From Planctomycetota bacterium (lineage in GTDB: Bacteria; Planctomycetota; B15-G4; JADJEK01), in NCBI GenBank assembly GCA_016709145.1, contig JADJEK010000004.1, positions 62,001 to 126,000 of the forward strand: a stretch of DNA of 64,000 nt, in the 5' to 3' direction. The notes beneath the pieces were generated by a model. The model did not search any database. It was given only the letters and a program-made list of their open reading frames with translations, and was not told the origin of the DNA. Position 1 is the stretch's first letter. Every line of letters begins with the position of its first letter. The position numbers and the translations under genes were made by a program. Shown here in pieces: positions 7,804 to 16,590 of the stretch.

Positions 7804-8778
7804 TCAAACCTCGAACATGGCCTTGGCGGCCTCGGGGACGGTGACCTCGACCTTGTCGAGATCGGTGATCGTGTAGGTCGACTTCGACTTGCGATCCATC
7901 GTGCGCTCGCCGAACGACATCGACATCTGCGTGTCGAGCAGGATCGTCTCGATCGCGCCCTGCGCGCCGACGACGATCTCGAACGTGCCCGACGCGGTGC
8001 GCTCGGGCATCTCGGCGTCATCGCCGCCGCGCATGCCGCGCATGCCGCCCATCGGCATCAGCACGTCGATCGCAGCCTGCGTGAGCTTGCCCGAGTAGAC
8101 GACCTTGCCGTCGCGCTCGGACTTCGTGACCGTGTCGACGCCGCCGCCGACTTGCTCGGCGAGTTCGTGCGGCGCGCGAATTTGGAGCAGGCCCATCATC
8201 GCGAAGCCCCCGCGTCCATCGCGCGGCGGGCCGCCCTCGGCGCGCGCGCCTTCGGGACGGCCCTGTCCTGGTTCCGGCGGGGCGCCGGCACCCTCTCCCT
8301 GCGGCGGAGCTCCGCCCTCGGCCTTCGGCGCTTCCGCACCGCCGGCAGGCGGAGTGGCGCCGCCTTCCTCGCGCGGAACGCGGCCGGGGCGGAAGCCGCG
8401 ACCGCGCATCGACTCGCGATCGAGTTTCTCGAAGGTCCCGTCGGCGTTCTTGACCGCCAAGGTCTCGCCGAGCAGGAACGCGTCGAGTTCCCCTTGCGTG
8501 AGGTGCAGCGGCTGCCCGTTCTGGAAGCGCGCCTTCGTCACGACGGGCGGCCGCGGGGCCGGGGGAGCGTCCGCCGCGCCCTCGCCGCCGCGCCGGCCGC
8601 GGCCACCGCCGCCGGGTCCGCCGGTGCCTTCACTGACCAACTCGAACGCGTAGCTGTTCGCCTTCGCGAACGAGGTGCACAGCGTGACGAGTTCGGCCTT
8701 GGCATCGACGACGGGGGCTGCCACCGCGGGGTCCTGCGCCGTGACGCAGGCGAGCACGAACGGAACGAGAGAGATCAT
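7804..8778 (-). CDS. Exported protein with Gly/Pro/Glu-rich low-complexity linker
   Basis: The 324-aa product starts at ATG 8778, overlapping the stop of the previous gene in an ATGA, with GGAG upstream. It has a short signal peptide (MISLVPFVLACVTAQ). Residues 15-110 and 205-324 look structured. Between them lies a low-complexity linker of about 90 residues rich in Gly, Pro, Ala and Glu. The C-terminal part (KSKSTYTITDLDKVEVTVP) looks like a beta domain, possibly LolA-like, but I cannot assign the family. Its place between two LTxxQ-like proteins in a sigma-factor operon suggests an envelope function. Confidence 0.65.
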   Translation of the reverse strand: MISLVPFVLACVTAQDPAVAAPVVDAKAELVTLCTSFAKANSYAFELVSEGTGGPGGGGRGRRGGEGAADAPPAPRPPVVTKARFQNGQPLHLTQGELDAFLLGETLAVKNADGTFEKLDRESMRGRGFRPGRVPREEGGATPPAGGAEAPKAEGGAPPQGEGAGAPPEPGQGRPEGARAEGGPPRDGRGGFAMMGLLQIRAPHELAEQVGGGVDTVTKSERDGKVVYSGKLTQAAIDVLMPMGGMRGMRGGDDAEMPERTASGTFEIVVGAQGAIETILLDTQMSMSFGERTMDRKSKSTYTITDLDKVEVTVPEAAKAMFEV

Positions 8779-9521
8779 CGAGGCGACTCCTTGGCGTGGT
8801 GATCGGGGACGTGGTGATCCGAAGGCGCTCCGCGCGGCGGGCCGCCCGAGGGGCCGCCGAATCCGCGACGGGAACGCGAAGACTCGGTTCTGAAGCGCTC
8901 GAGCGTCGGAGCGTCGACGATCGCGCCCATCCGCTCGTCGCGTGTGCGGCGCAATGCGTCGATCGCGGCGTCGATCGCGGCATCGTCGGGGCGCAGGTTC
9001 GAGGGCTTGCCGTCCGCACACTTGGGCTGGAACAGCGCGCTCTTGCCGTTCTCGTAGTCGGTGAGCACGCGCTCGACGTCCGCCAGCGCCGTGCTCGACA
9101 ACGCCGTGTTCTTCGCGAACCACGCCAGGTCGCTCTCGACGCGTTCGCGGCGGCGCTTCGCGAACACTTCCTCGATCATCGCGTCGAGGCGTTCGCGCTG
9201 TTGCGCAGTCAACACCGCGAGGACTTGCTCGCGCGTGCGATCCATGAGCTCGCGCATCGAATCCTCGTGAGCGTCCATCGCCGCGGCGCTCTCCGCGATC
9301 AACGTGTCGATCCGCGCGCGCTGTGCGTCGTCGAGGCCGAGCTCGTCGAGGAAATGCTGAGGCGGACCGAGCGGGCCTTCGAAGCGCCGCGACCGTTCGC
9401 CGCCGCGATTGCCGCGGCCATGTTCGCTCGGCGTCCCGTCGTGCGCGACGAGTCGCGACGATTGCCAACCGATGCCGAACGTCACGGCGAGCGCGACCCC
9501 GACCCAAACGACGGACTTCAT
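8775..9521 (-). CDS. Periplasmic LTxxQ/heavy-metal-resistance-like protein
   Basis: ATG 9521 is preceded by GGAGG and overlaps the stop of the upstream gene (ATGA). The 248-aa protein has an N-terminal anchor (MKSVVWVGVALAVTFGIGW), a basic Gly/Arg linker, and a helical domain. That domain contains LGLDDAQRARIDTLI and the segment VLAVLTAQQRERLDAMIEEV, whose LTAQQ core is the hallmark of Spy/CpxP/CnrX-type periplasmic sensors and chaperones. In cnr/zra-type systems such proteins restrain a membrane anti-sigma or sensor. Here it directly follows the putative anti-sigma gene, so a similar sensor role is inferred. The C-terminus is Pro/His-rich. Confidence 0.7.
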   Translation of the reverse strand: MKSVVWVGVALAVTFGIGWQSSRLVAHDGTPSEHGRGNRGGERSRRFEGPLGPPQHFLDELGLDDAQRARIDTLIAESAAAMDAHEDSMRELMDRTREQVLAVLTAQQRERLDAMIEEVFAKRRRERVESDLAWFAKNTALSSTALADVERVLTDYENGKSALFQPKCADGKPSNLRPDDAAIDAAIDALRRTRDERMGAIVDAPTLERFRTESSRSRRGFGGPSGGPPRGAPSDHHVPDHHAKESPR

Positions 9522-9889
9522 TCGGGGACCTCCGTCGCGAACAGTTCGGCGACCAGCGTCTCGCCGGGAGCACGGGCTTCGAGCTCGCTCTCCGCCGGGA
9601 CGATCCAAGCGAACAACGACGATTCGGTGCCGCTCACGACCGCGTCCTCGTGCGTCGCGTCGCGTCCCGCGAACGACAACGCGCCGAACACGACCGTGGC
9701 CGCGAGAGCGACGCGACGAGCCACGACCGCCGCGGCGGCGTCGGCCAGGACGCGCGGCGAACGACCGCCGATCCGCGCGAGCAACGCCACGGTCGGAGCG
9801 GGAACGCTCGATTCGAGGGCTGCTCGAACGATCGCATCGACGTCGCTGCGATCCGCATCGCGTCGAACTCCTGGCCGCTGGTCGCTCAT
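9518..9889 (-). CDS. Putative membrane-bound anti-sigma factor
   Basis: The 123-aa protein overlaps both neighbours by four bases (ATGA at 9886-9889 and 9518-9521), which implies translational coupling between the sigma factor and the LTxxQ-like protein. A cytosolic N-terminal part of about 60 residues is followed by a hydrophobic segment (RVALAATVVFGALSFAG) and a short acidic extracytoplasmic tail. This position and topology fit a single-pass anti-sigma factor. No zinc (HxxxCxxC) motif is present, so the assignment rests on context and topology. Confidence 0.6.
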   Translation of the reverse strand: MSDQRPGVRRDADRSDVDAIVRAALESSVPAPTVALLARIGGRSPRVLADAAAAVVARRVALAATVVFGALSFAGRDATHEDAVVSGTESSLFAWIVPAESELEARAPGETLVAELFATEVPE

Positions 9890-10590
9890 CGGGGAATCTC
9901 CGTCGCTGTCGTCGCGTCACCACGGCGAGAACCGCTCGTGCGCGGCGAGCCGCCATCACGGCGTTCGATCATCGGTTCGTGTTCGAGCACGCTCGTGAGT
10001 TTCTCGCGAGCGCGCTTGATGCGGGTCGCGACCGTGCCCTCGGGCCAGCCGAGTGCTCGCGCGATTTCCTCGTAACTCAGCCCTTCGACGAACAACGTGA
10101 AGGCGGTGCGTTCGGGGACGGACAGCCAAGCCAATGCGCGCAGCACGTCCTCGCGACCGGAAGTGTCGACGGCAGGTTCGTCGTGCGCGCGATCCACGCG
10201 CTCGGTCGAGATCGAGTGTCGAGCCAGGAACCGTCGCATGCGGTTCTTGGCCGAGTTCGCCTCGCGCACCGCGACCCGGTACAGCCAGGTCGAGAAGCGT
10301 GAACGGAACTGGAACCCGTCGAGCTTGCGATACACGAGCAGCCAAACCTCTTGAGCCACGTCCTCGGCCAGATGGCGATCACCGAGGATGCCGGTCAGCA
10401 CACGCAGCACCGATGCGTGATTCCGTTCGACGACCAAGCCGAACGCGGCCACATCGCCGACGAGCACCGAACGCACACCCAATGCGTCAGGATCCGCGGT
10501 CGCGGGTTCCGATGGACCATCGCTCGGAAGACGTTTCAGGACAAACTCCTGCTCGACCCGATGGCTTGCCGGCGCTCGCGGCCAGCCCAT
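9886..10590 (-). CDS. ECF RNA polymerase sigma factor
   Basis: The 234-aa protein has a sigma-70 region 2 at about residues 50-118 (ILGDRHLAEDVAQEVWLLVY, then FRSRFSTWLYRVAVREA) and region 4 at about 150-198 (LSVPERTAFTLFVEGLSYEE, then IARALGWPEGTVATRIKRAR). No region 3 is present, which is the ECF pattern. It is the first gene of a five-gene operon encoding a putative membrane anti-sigma factor and three exported proteins. ATG 10590 lacks a good ribosome-binding site, so the true start may lie further in. Such sigma factors usually activate their own operon; I could not identify a promoter with confidence. Confidence 0.9.
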   Translation of the reverse strand: MGWPRAPASHRVEQEFVLKRLPSDGPSEPATADPDALGVRSVLVGDVAAFGLVVERNHASVLRVLTGILGDRHLAEDVAQEVWLLVYRKLDGFQFRSRFSTWLYRVAVREANSAKNRMRRFLARHSISTERVDRAHDEPAVDTSGREDVLRALAWLSVPERTAFTLFVEGLSYEEIARALGWPEGTVATRIKRAREKLTSVLEHEPMIERRDGGSPRTSGSRRGDATTATEIPR

Positions 10591-10680
10591 ACGAGGAGTG
10601 GAACCGTTCGCGGGCTTTCAGGGAATCGAACTTTCCACAGCGGTCGGGCCCCGACGCAACCAGAGCCCCACCAAGGCCCA

Positions 10681-11252
10681 AGCCCGAACGCGATTGCCGG
10701 CGGCAATCGCGTTCGGGCTACACCACGGCGGCCCAAGGACTTGCGCGATCGTGTCGAAGGGTTGGAGCGCGATTCAGCGGCGAGGGAGCCTGTGGCGCCA
10801 GGGGCAAGGGTCAGGCGGCAGGCCAGCGCGCGATCACCGCCGGCAACTCGACGCGGGTACCCGCGTGCGATTGCCGGCGGCAATCGCACGCGCCTTACAT
10901 CGCAAATGATCCACGACTTGCGCGATCGCGTCCAAACGCTGAACGCGCCCAACCTCCGCCGAACCATGGCGCGGAGCGAGAACCGTCACTCCTCCCCGGT
11001 TTCAGGCCGCGCGCTCGTCAGAGGAAACCACTCCGTCGCCAAGGGACGTCGGGAACAGGGGTCGGCTGCGGCCGCTCACTTGCCCGCCGCAGCTGTGGCG
11101 ATCCGCTGTACGAGTCCCGTCAGTACGTCACCCGGGGCGAAATGGACAGGGGTCGTGAGTCGCAAGCTCAGCAAGCCACCCCTGCGGCTTTGAGCGGCCG
11201 CGGCCGACCCCTGTTCCCGACGTCCCTTCGCGTGAAGTCGTCCGAGCGGCCC
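10681..11252 (-). repeat. Dispersed ~0.6 kb intergenic repeat, copy B (inverted)
   Basis: From 10715 to 11252 this block is the reverse complement of most of 1399-2010. It carries three palindromes around a GCGATTGCC/GGCAATCGC core. One is a perfect 18-bp stem with a three-base loop at 10681-10719, a second lies near 10864-10895, and a third, degenerate one is near 10835-10860. At its far end, 11046-11085 and 11190-11225 form inverted arms around GGGAACAGGGGTCGG. The flanking bases of the palindromes differ between copies while still pairing. No gene is present between 10591 and 11435. Further hairpins lie at 11310-11336 (11-bp stem) and 11352-11370 (8-bp stem). Confidence 0.8.
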
Positions 11253-11435
11253 AAGGGCGGATGGGATTCCCAAGAGATGGTCAGCTCGCTTGTAGGGCCT
11301 TCCCTTGGGTCGCTCGACCGCGAAGCGGTCGAGCGAAGGGGGTGCGGGCCCGCGGAGGCGGAGCCTCCGCACTACACAAGCGAGTTCCCCCGCCTGCATG
11401 GATGGTCAGCACCATCCGGCCCAGCGGCCCGAGCG

Positions 11436-12140
11436 CTAGTTGAGCTTCGGATCCGCCGGCGGCACCCGGCCGCGCAACAGCTTCGCGATGCGCACTTGGC
11501 GCTCGCGTGACTTCAGCCCCTTCAAGACGACTTCGAGCCGACAGACCAGGTCGTCGCACGACAGCAGCTTGTGCTTCGTCTCCGAGTCGTATTGCAACAA
11601 GGGAACGAGCCGGCCCGGCAATTCCTCGAGCGGCAGCCCCGAGCATTCCGCATCGGCGAACGGAAGGTCCTGTTGCCCGCACAGCGTCTCGAGCATCCCG
11701 AAGATCTCGGCCGTCAGATGCTTCAGCTTCGCCGGATCGGAAACCGCCTCGGGCATCGTGTCGACGCGACCGAGGCGATACGGCATCTCGCGCACCACCT
11801 CGAGCAACGTCACGCGCGCGAGCCCCTTCAACACGATCTCCGACCCGCCATCGGGTTGCGCATGATGCGCGACGACCGTGCCGAGCCCCATGATCTTCTT
11901 CACGTCGGGATTGCCGTAGTAGCTGCCTTCCCACCCCGGCTCGAACCGAGCCATGGCGATCAAGCGATCACCCGACAACGCATCATCGAGCATGCGCCGA
12001 TAGCGCGGCTCGAAGATGTACAGCGGCATCAACTCGCCCGGCAGCAAGGCCATCTCGGGCAACGGGAAGATCGGAACGAGTCCGGTCGTGTGGTTCAGGT
12101 CGATCGACGCCATGCACACTTTCAGAGGCCGCGACGACAT
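11436..12140 (-). CDS. Lon N-terminal (substrate-binding) domain protein
   Basis: The 234-aa protein matches the stand-alone Lon N-terminal (LAN/PUA-like) domain: PIFPLPEMALLPGELMPLYI, then FEPRYRRMLDDALSG, then IVLKGLARVTLLEVVREMPY. No AAA+ or protease domain follows. Such proteins are soluble and poorly understood; a substrate-binding or proteolysis-adaptor role is inferred from the Lon parent. ATG 12140 (MSSRPLK) and ATG 12113 (MASIDLN) are both possible starts; neither has an ideal ribosome-binding site. An inverted repeat precedes the gene at 12188-12279. Confidence 0.85.
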   Translation of the reverse strand: MSSRPLKVCMASIDLNHTTGLVPIFPLPEMALLPGELMPLYIFEPRYRRMLDDALSGDRLIAMARFEPGWEGSYYGNPDVKKIMGLGTVVAHHAQPDGGSEIVLKGLARVTLLEVVREMPYRLGRVDTMPEAVSDPAKLKHLTAEIFGMLETLCGQQDLPFADAECSGLPLEELPGRLVPLLQYDSETKHKLLSCDDLVCRLEVVLKGLKSRERQVRIAKLLRGRVPPADPKLN

Positions 12141-12187
12141 CCCTCACTTCGAGGGATCACTTCACGGCCGAACCCACGAGGTGCCAA

Positions 12188-12279
12188 AGGCGGCGGCAGC
12201 CGCCCGATCCACGGACGATTCGACACTGCTCGGCGCCGACGACCGTGCCTCGTGCGTGCGGCAGCGGCTGCCGCCGCCT
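12188..12279. repeat. 16-bp inverted repeat at a gene end
   Basis: Bases 12188-12203 and 12264-12279 are perfect 16-bp inverted arms separated by 60 bases that contain a further small palindrome. The element lies just downstream of the zinc-ribbon gene (stop at 12344) and upstream of the Lon-N gene, both on the minus strand. It could be a transcription terminator or RNA-stabilising stem, but no T-run follows. Confidence 0.5.
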
Positions 12280-12343
12280 CGCGACACCTGTCGAAGCATG
12301 GAACGTGGTTCCATCGGAACGATTCGCGTTCTCCCGAGCCCTC

Positions 12344-12505
12344 TCACGGATCGGAACAGTCGCGCTGATAACCACAGCGCGGACAGATGATCCGACAGTG
12401 GAACTCGTACATCGCCTCGCCGCAGCGATCGCAGGGGTACGCCCTGGCCGACGCATCCTGGCCCTGGGACGTCGATTGCGCCCCGGTGTCGTGATCGTCG
12501 TTCAT
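12344..12505 (-). CDS. 53-aa zinc-ribbon protein
   Basis: This short frame runs from ATG 12505 to TGA 12344. Its N-terminal half is polar and flexible. The C-terminal half reads YPCDRCGEAMYEFHCRIICP followed by RCGYQRDCSDP, giving two CxxC pairs (PCDRC and ICPRC) about 16 residues apart plus two more Cys. That is the pattern of a treble-clef or rubredoxin-like zinc ribbon. The compact CPRCGYQRDCSDP ending makes chance coding unlikely. Function is unknown; zinc binding and a nucleic-acid or protein-contact role are inferred. Confidence 0.75.
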   Translation of the reverse strand: MNDDHDTGAQSTSQGQDASARAYPCDRCGEAMYEFHCRIICPRCGYQRDCSDP

Positions 12506-12672
12506 GGCCTGCCCCCGAGCGCGCCCGCTTTCCTACCGACGTGCGGCCGGAGTGTAACGCCGGCACGCGCCAGCGCCGGCCGGAGAGTTAGCTCGGCTCG
12601 ATCCTCGCGCCAGCCTCGACGTACAGAACTCCCGCAACGACGGCTCGCGGCGTTCCATCTTCCAACGTCCGA

Positions 12673-14352
12673 TCACGGACCACGGCGACGCGTGACCTTG
12701 CCGTCGACCACCTCCAGCCCCGCTCCGTCGAGGATGGTCTGGAACACCCCGAACCGCGCCAATGACTCCTGCAGTTCGCGGACCGCGCCGGGCTCGACGG
12801 CGACGGCTTGGTCGAAGTCGCGCAACGCGTTCTCGACATCACCGCGTGCGGCGCGCACGAGCCCGCGCCCGATCATCGCGCGCGCCTGGTTCGGGATGTT
12901 GCGCAGCACCGTGTCGAAGCGGTCGCGGGCGCGCGCCAAGTGCTCGAGACGCTGCTCGGCGTTCGGCTCGTTCATCGCCGCCACCACCGCGGCGAAGCCG
13001 ATCTGCAGTTCGGGCAACAGCGCCGTGACCAGCTCGATGCCGAGCTCGTCGAGGCACGCCGTGTAACTGAGATCGAGGTCGAACTTCCAGTCGTTCATCG
13101 GGACCGGCAAGTCGATCTGCGACAGCTTCAACAGCAGCTCCGTCGACAGCCGGTACTGGCCCTCGACCGACAGGTGGCAGTGGTCGATGACGAGGTCCGA
13201 CCCGACGATCCCGTCCTTCGAGTACTTCTCGAACGCCTCGTGCGAGTCGAACCAATACGCCCCATCGCGCTCGGCGACGGCTTGCAGCCGCGACGCCACG
13301 CTGAGACCGACGCGGTTCGGCCGATCGTCGAGGTCGAGCGCACGGCGATAGAGCGAATACGCGAGCGCCGCATCGCCTTGCTTCTCGGCGAGCTCGGCTT
13401 GGCGGAACACGAGCAGCGCGACGTTCGGATCGATCGCAGCGGCCTGCGTGAACTGATCGGCGGCCTCGACGTAGTCGTCGTCACGCATCGCGACGGTGCC
13501 GCCGTTCACGAGCGTGCGCATGCGATCCTTCGTCGCGCTGTCGAGGACGCGCGTGAACACCGATCCGCGCGGCGACCAACCGCGCAGCGCGACCGCTGGC
13601 CGCACGAACATGACCTTCACGCCCGCCGACTGCGCCTCGCGCGCCAACGTGTCCATGTTGTCCGCGAACGCGTCCAGCACGCGGTCGCGCGTCTCGCCGA
13701 GCGGCGCGTCGTCGATGCCTGCCGGATACAGCGGCGGCGAGAACTGCGCGTCGATCGCCGAGCTCTTCGACCAGTCATGCAGCATGCGGACGAACGCGGA
13801 GCGACGGATGAACTCGCGCAACGCGACGCGGTTCGAGTTCGCGCGGCGCTCGACGTACGGATCGAGGAACTCGTTGTTGCCGGGGTAGACGATGAACAGG
13901 TCGGGCTCGTACGCGAGCATCTCGCGCGCGACCGCCACGATCCAATCGCTGTTGATGCCCGAAATGGTCGCGTCGATCACTTCGACTTCGCGCTGCGGCA
14001 GCAACTTCTGGATCCGCAAGCGGAGCCACCGCACGGGCGTCGACTTCGGCAGGTACGGGAAGCCCGCCGCCGCCGATTCACCGAAGAACACGATGCGGTA
14101 CGCGCCGGGGTTCTTGCGCGCGGGGAACGGCGGAGTCGCACGCGGCGTCTCGGCCTGGATCCCGAGCGCATGGACGCTGACGGTGCCAGGTTGCTCACCC
14201 GGGCGCACGACCACGAGCCCGGCGGGCATCGCCAATCCCGCGACGCGGACGATGACCTCGGCGATGCAAAGCGCGAGCAAGGGCGCCGCGATCGCGAGGA
14301 ACACGCGGGATCGGAGTGAGCGCGACGGACGCGGCGACGAACGATCGGACAT
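12673..14352 (-). CDS. Membrane-anchored SGNH hydrolase-like protein with TPR repeats
   Basis: ATG 14352 opens a 559-aa protein with a basic N-terminus and one membrane helix (VFLAIAAPLLALCIAEVIV). An SGNH/GDSL-type domain follows: block I VFFGESAAAGFPY, block III FIVYPGNNEFLDP and the Asp-His pair in DHCHLSVEGQ. The block I serine sits in GES rather than GDS. TPR-like repeats lie at about residues 290-370 and 470-545. The long frame upstream of 14352 is antisense to recQ and is rejected. It is divergent from recQ. The substrate is unknown; O-acyl esterase or transferase activity in the periplasm is inferred. Confidence 0.75.
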   Translation of the reverse strand: MSDRSSPRPSRSLRSRVFLAIAAPLLALCIAEVIVRVAGLAMPAGLVVVRPGEQPGTVSVHALGIQAETPRATPPFPARKNPGAYRIVFFGESAAAGFPYLPKSTPVRWLRLRIQKLLPQREVEVIDATISGINSDWIVAVAREMLAYEPDLFIVYPGNNEFLDPYVERRANSNRVALREFIRRSAFVRMLHDWSKSSAIDAQFSPPLYPAGIDDAPLGETRDRVLDAFADNMDTLAREAQSAGVKVMFVRPAVALRGWSPRGSVFTRVLDSATKDRMRTLVNGGTVAMRDDDYVEAADQFTQAAAIDPNVALLVFRQAELAEKQGDAALAYSLYRRALDLDDRPNRVGLSVASRLQAVAERDGAYWFDSHEAFEKYSKDGIVGSDLVIDHCHLSVEGQYRLSTELLLKLSQIDLPVPMNDWKFDLDLSYTACLDELGIELVTALLPELQIGFAAVVAAMNEPNAEQRLEHLARARDRFDTVLRNIPNQARAMIGRGLVRAARGDVENALRDFDQAVAVEPGAVRELQESLARFGVFQTILDGAGLEVVDGKVTRRRGP

Positions 14353-14436
14353 CGAGCGGAAACCTTGGAACGGAATGGGCGACTGATTGTGGCGAACGCT
14401 TGAATCGAAGCGAAGCACCTGGAACAAACGCTCCTC

Positions 14437-16560
14437 ATGCAACCGTCCGAGTCCCCCGCCCTCGATCGCGTGCTCACCGAACGCTTCGGCCTGCCCAGCT
14501 TCCGCGCCGGGCAGGAGGAGATGATCCGGGGAGTCCTCGCCGGACAGGACGTCCTTGCGGTCATGCCGACCGGGTCCGGGAAGTCGCTCGGGTACGCGCT
14601 GCCGGCCCTCGTGTTCTCCGGCCCCGTTCTCGTGGTCTCGCCGCTGATCGCGTTGATGAAGGACCAATGCGACCGGCTCAGGGCCCGCTCGATCCCGGCC
14701 GCGTTCGTGAACAGCACGCAGACCCCCGACGAACAGATCCGACGGCTGATGGCGTTCCGTGCCGGCCAATTGCGACTGCTCTTCGTCGCACCCGAGCGCT
14801 TCAAATCGCCGCGCTTCATGAAGGTGCTGGAGGGCTTCAAGCCCGCGCTGTTCGCCGTCGACGAGGCCCATTGCATCAGCGAGTGGGGCCATGATTTCCG
14901 CCCGGACTACCTACGGCTCGCGGCAGCCGCGCGTGCGCTCGGTCGCCCGCCGATCCTCGCACTGACGGCGACGGCGACGGCCGAGGTCCGCGCGCAGATC
15001 GAAGCGAATCTCGACCTGCGCCATCCGCTGGTGTTGGTGCGCGGGTTCGAACGCGAGAACCTCGAGTTCGTCGTCGAGCGCGCCGAACGCAAGGACGACA
15101 AGCTCGTGCGCGCGCTCGAAGAGTTGCGCGCCGCGGGGACCGGCATCGTCTACGCCGCGACGCGCAAGAGCACGGTCGAGACCGCCGCCTGGCTCGCCGC
15201 GCGAGGATTGAAGACGGGGTGCTACCACGCCGGCATGAGCGACACGGAGCGTCGCTCGGTCCACGAACGCTTCGCCAGCGGAGCGCTTCCGATCGTCGTC
15301 GCGACCAATGCGTTCGGCATGGGCATCGATCGCGCCGACCTGCGCGCGGTCGTCCACCTCGACCTGCCCGGATCGATCGAGGCCTACACGCAGGAAGCCG
15401 GCCGCGCGGGACGCGACGGCGCCCCCGCGCGGTGCGCGCTGCTGTATCACCCGAGCGACGCATCGCTGCAGCGCTTCTTCATCGAGACGGCGTATCCGAG
15501 TGCGGAAGTGATCGACGCCGTGAAAGCGGGCTTCGTCGCGGCCGGACGGCAAGCGACGCTGGTCGACACGCAACACGCCGCGCGCGTCCCACCCGACACG
15601 CATCCGCGCTCGATCGACTCCGCGCTGCGGATCCTCGAAGAGAACGGCGTGATCGCCCGCGGACTCGAAGGCGACTTGCGCGTGGCGCGCTTGCTCGAGG
15701 ACAAGTCGATCGATCACGCGCTCACGCAAGAGCGCGCGCGGCGCGAGCGCCTGCGCCTCGATCAGATGCTCGGGTATGCGGAACGCGCGCGATGCCTGCG
15801 CGCGTATCTCGTCGAGCATTTCGCCGGTCCCGGCACGCACGGCCCGTGCGGCCACTGCGGCGCGTGCCAACGCCAAGGCGCGCGACGACCACTGACCGGC
15901 CGCGAGGCCGACCACGTCCGCGCCGCACTGTCCTTGGTGCGCACGTTCGACGCTCGCTACGGCCGCCGGCGCTTGATCGACACCTTGCTCGGTTCGCGCA
16001 GTCGCGGCGTCCTCGACGGTGGGCTCGATCGCGCGCGCGAGTACGGCGCGCTGCGGGCGTTGGGCGCGCGCGGCGTGGAGCTGTTGTTCGTCGAGCTCAT
16101 CGCGCTCGATCTGCTGTGCATCGAGGGCGGCGAGTACCCGCTCGTCGCGCTGACCGAGTTCGGCCGCGAAGTCCTCGAGAGTCGCGCCGCATTGCCGGAC
16201 GCCGACCTCGGTGGAAGCCGCGGAGCGCCGGCTGCGTCACACCGAGAACGGCTTCACGCGGCGACGACGACGATCGCGTCCGGAGGGCCCGAAGTGCCCA
16301 CGACGCCACGCCCGGCGATCGAGACGGTTCCATCGACTCCCGAGCACGCGGCTCTGCGCGAGCGCTTGCGCGAATGGCGCTGGCAGCAGGCCCAAGCCGA
16401 AGAACAGCCCGCGTTCGTCGTGTTCTCGAACAGGGTGCTCGACGCTCTGGTCATCGCACGCCCGAGCACAAGGGCCGAGCTCGGCGCGATCTCCGGCGTC
16501 GGCCCGCACAAGCTCGAGAAGTACGGCGATCAACTGCTCGCGATCCTGAACGCTCGCTGA
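14437..16560 (+). CDS. recQ: ATP-dependent DNA helicase RecQ
   Basis: RecQ is a 3'-5' helicase that unwinds recombination and stalled-fork intermediates. The 707-aa protein shows the Walker A motif MPTGSGKSL near residue 43, the DEAH box in FAVDEAHCISEWGHDFRPDY near 139, and motif VI QEAGRAGRDG near 318. The RQC zinc site appears as RCLRAYLVEHF then GPCGHCGACQ near 450-475. A C-terminal HRDC domain runs over residues 631-707 (AISGVGPHKLEKYGDQLLAI). All core motifs are intact. It converges on msrBA with a gap of 30 bases. Confidence 0.95.
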   Translation: MQPSESPALDRVLTERFGLPSFRAGQEEMIRGVLAGQDVLAVMPTGSGKSLGYALPALVFSGPVLVVSPLIALMKDQCDRLRARSIPAAFVNSTQTPDEQIRRLMAFRAGQLRLLFVAPERFKSPRFMKVLEGFKPALFAVDEAHCISEWGHDFRPDYLRLAAAARALGRPPILALTATATAEVRAQIEANLDLRHPLVLVRGFERENLEFVVERAERKDDKLVRALEELRAAGTGIVYAATRKSTVETAAWLAARGLKTGCYHAGMSDTERRSVHERFASGALPIVVATNAFGMGIDRADLRAVVHLDLPGSIEAYTQEAGRAGRDGAPARCALLYHPSDASLQRFFIETAYPSAEVIDAVKAGFVAAGRQATLVDTQHAARVPPDTHPRSIDSALRILEENGVIARGLEGDLRVARLLEDKSIDHALTQERARRERLRLDQMLGYAERARCLRAYLVEHFAGPGTHGPCGHCGACQRQGARRPLTGREADHVRAALSLVRTFDARYGRRRLIDTLLGSRSRGVLDGGLDRAREYGALRALGARGVELLFVELIALDLLCIEGGEYPLVALTEFGREVLESRAALPDADLGGSRGAPAASHRERLHAATTTIASGGPEVPTTPRPAIETVPSTPEHAALRERLREWRWQQAQAEEQPAFVVFSNRVLDALVIARPSTRAELGAISGVGPHKLEKYGDQLLAILNAR

Positions 16561-16590
16561 ACGGGCCCGCGCCGGGGAGCGACGGATTCC

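Noticed and set aside
8764..8800. CGAGGCGACTCC resembling the core of the candidate structured RNA
   Set aside because: Only about a dozen bases match, no stems form, and the bases are explained by the ribosome-binding site and start of the gene at 8778.
10681..11252. CRISPR array
   Set aside because: The repeated palindromes are few, unevenly spaced and lack unique spacers of constant length; no cas genes are present.
14353..14892. N-terminal extension of the SGNH-TPR protein
   Set aside because: It is antisense to the conserved start of recQ and has no independent support.
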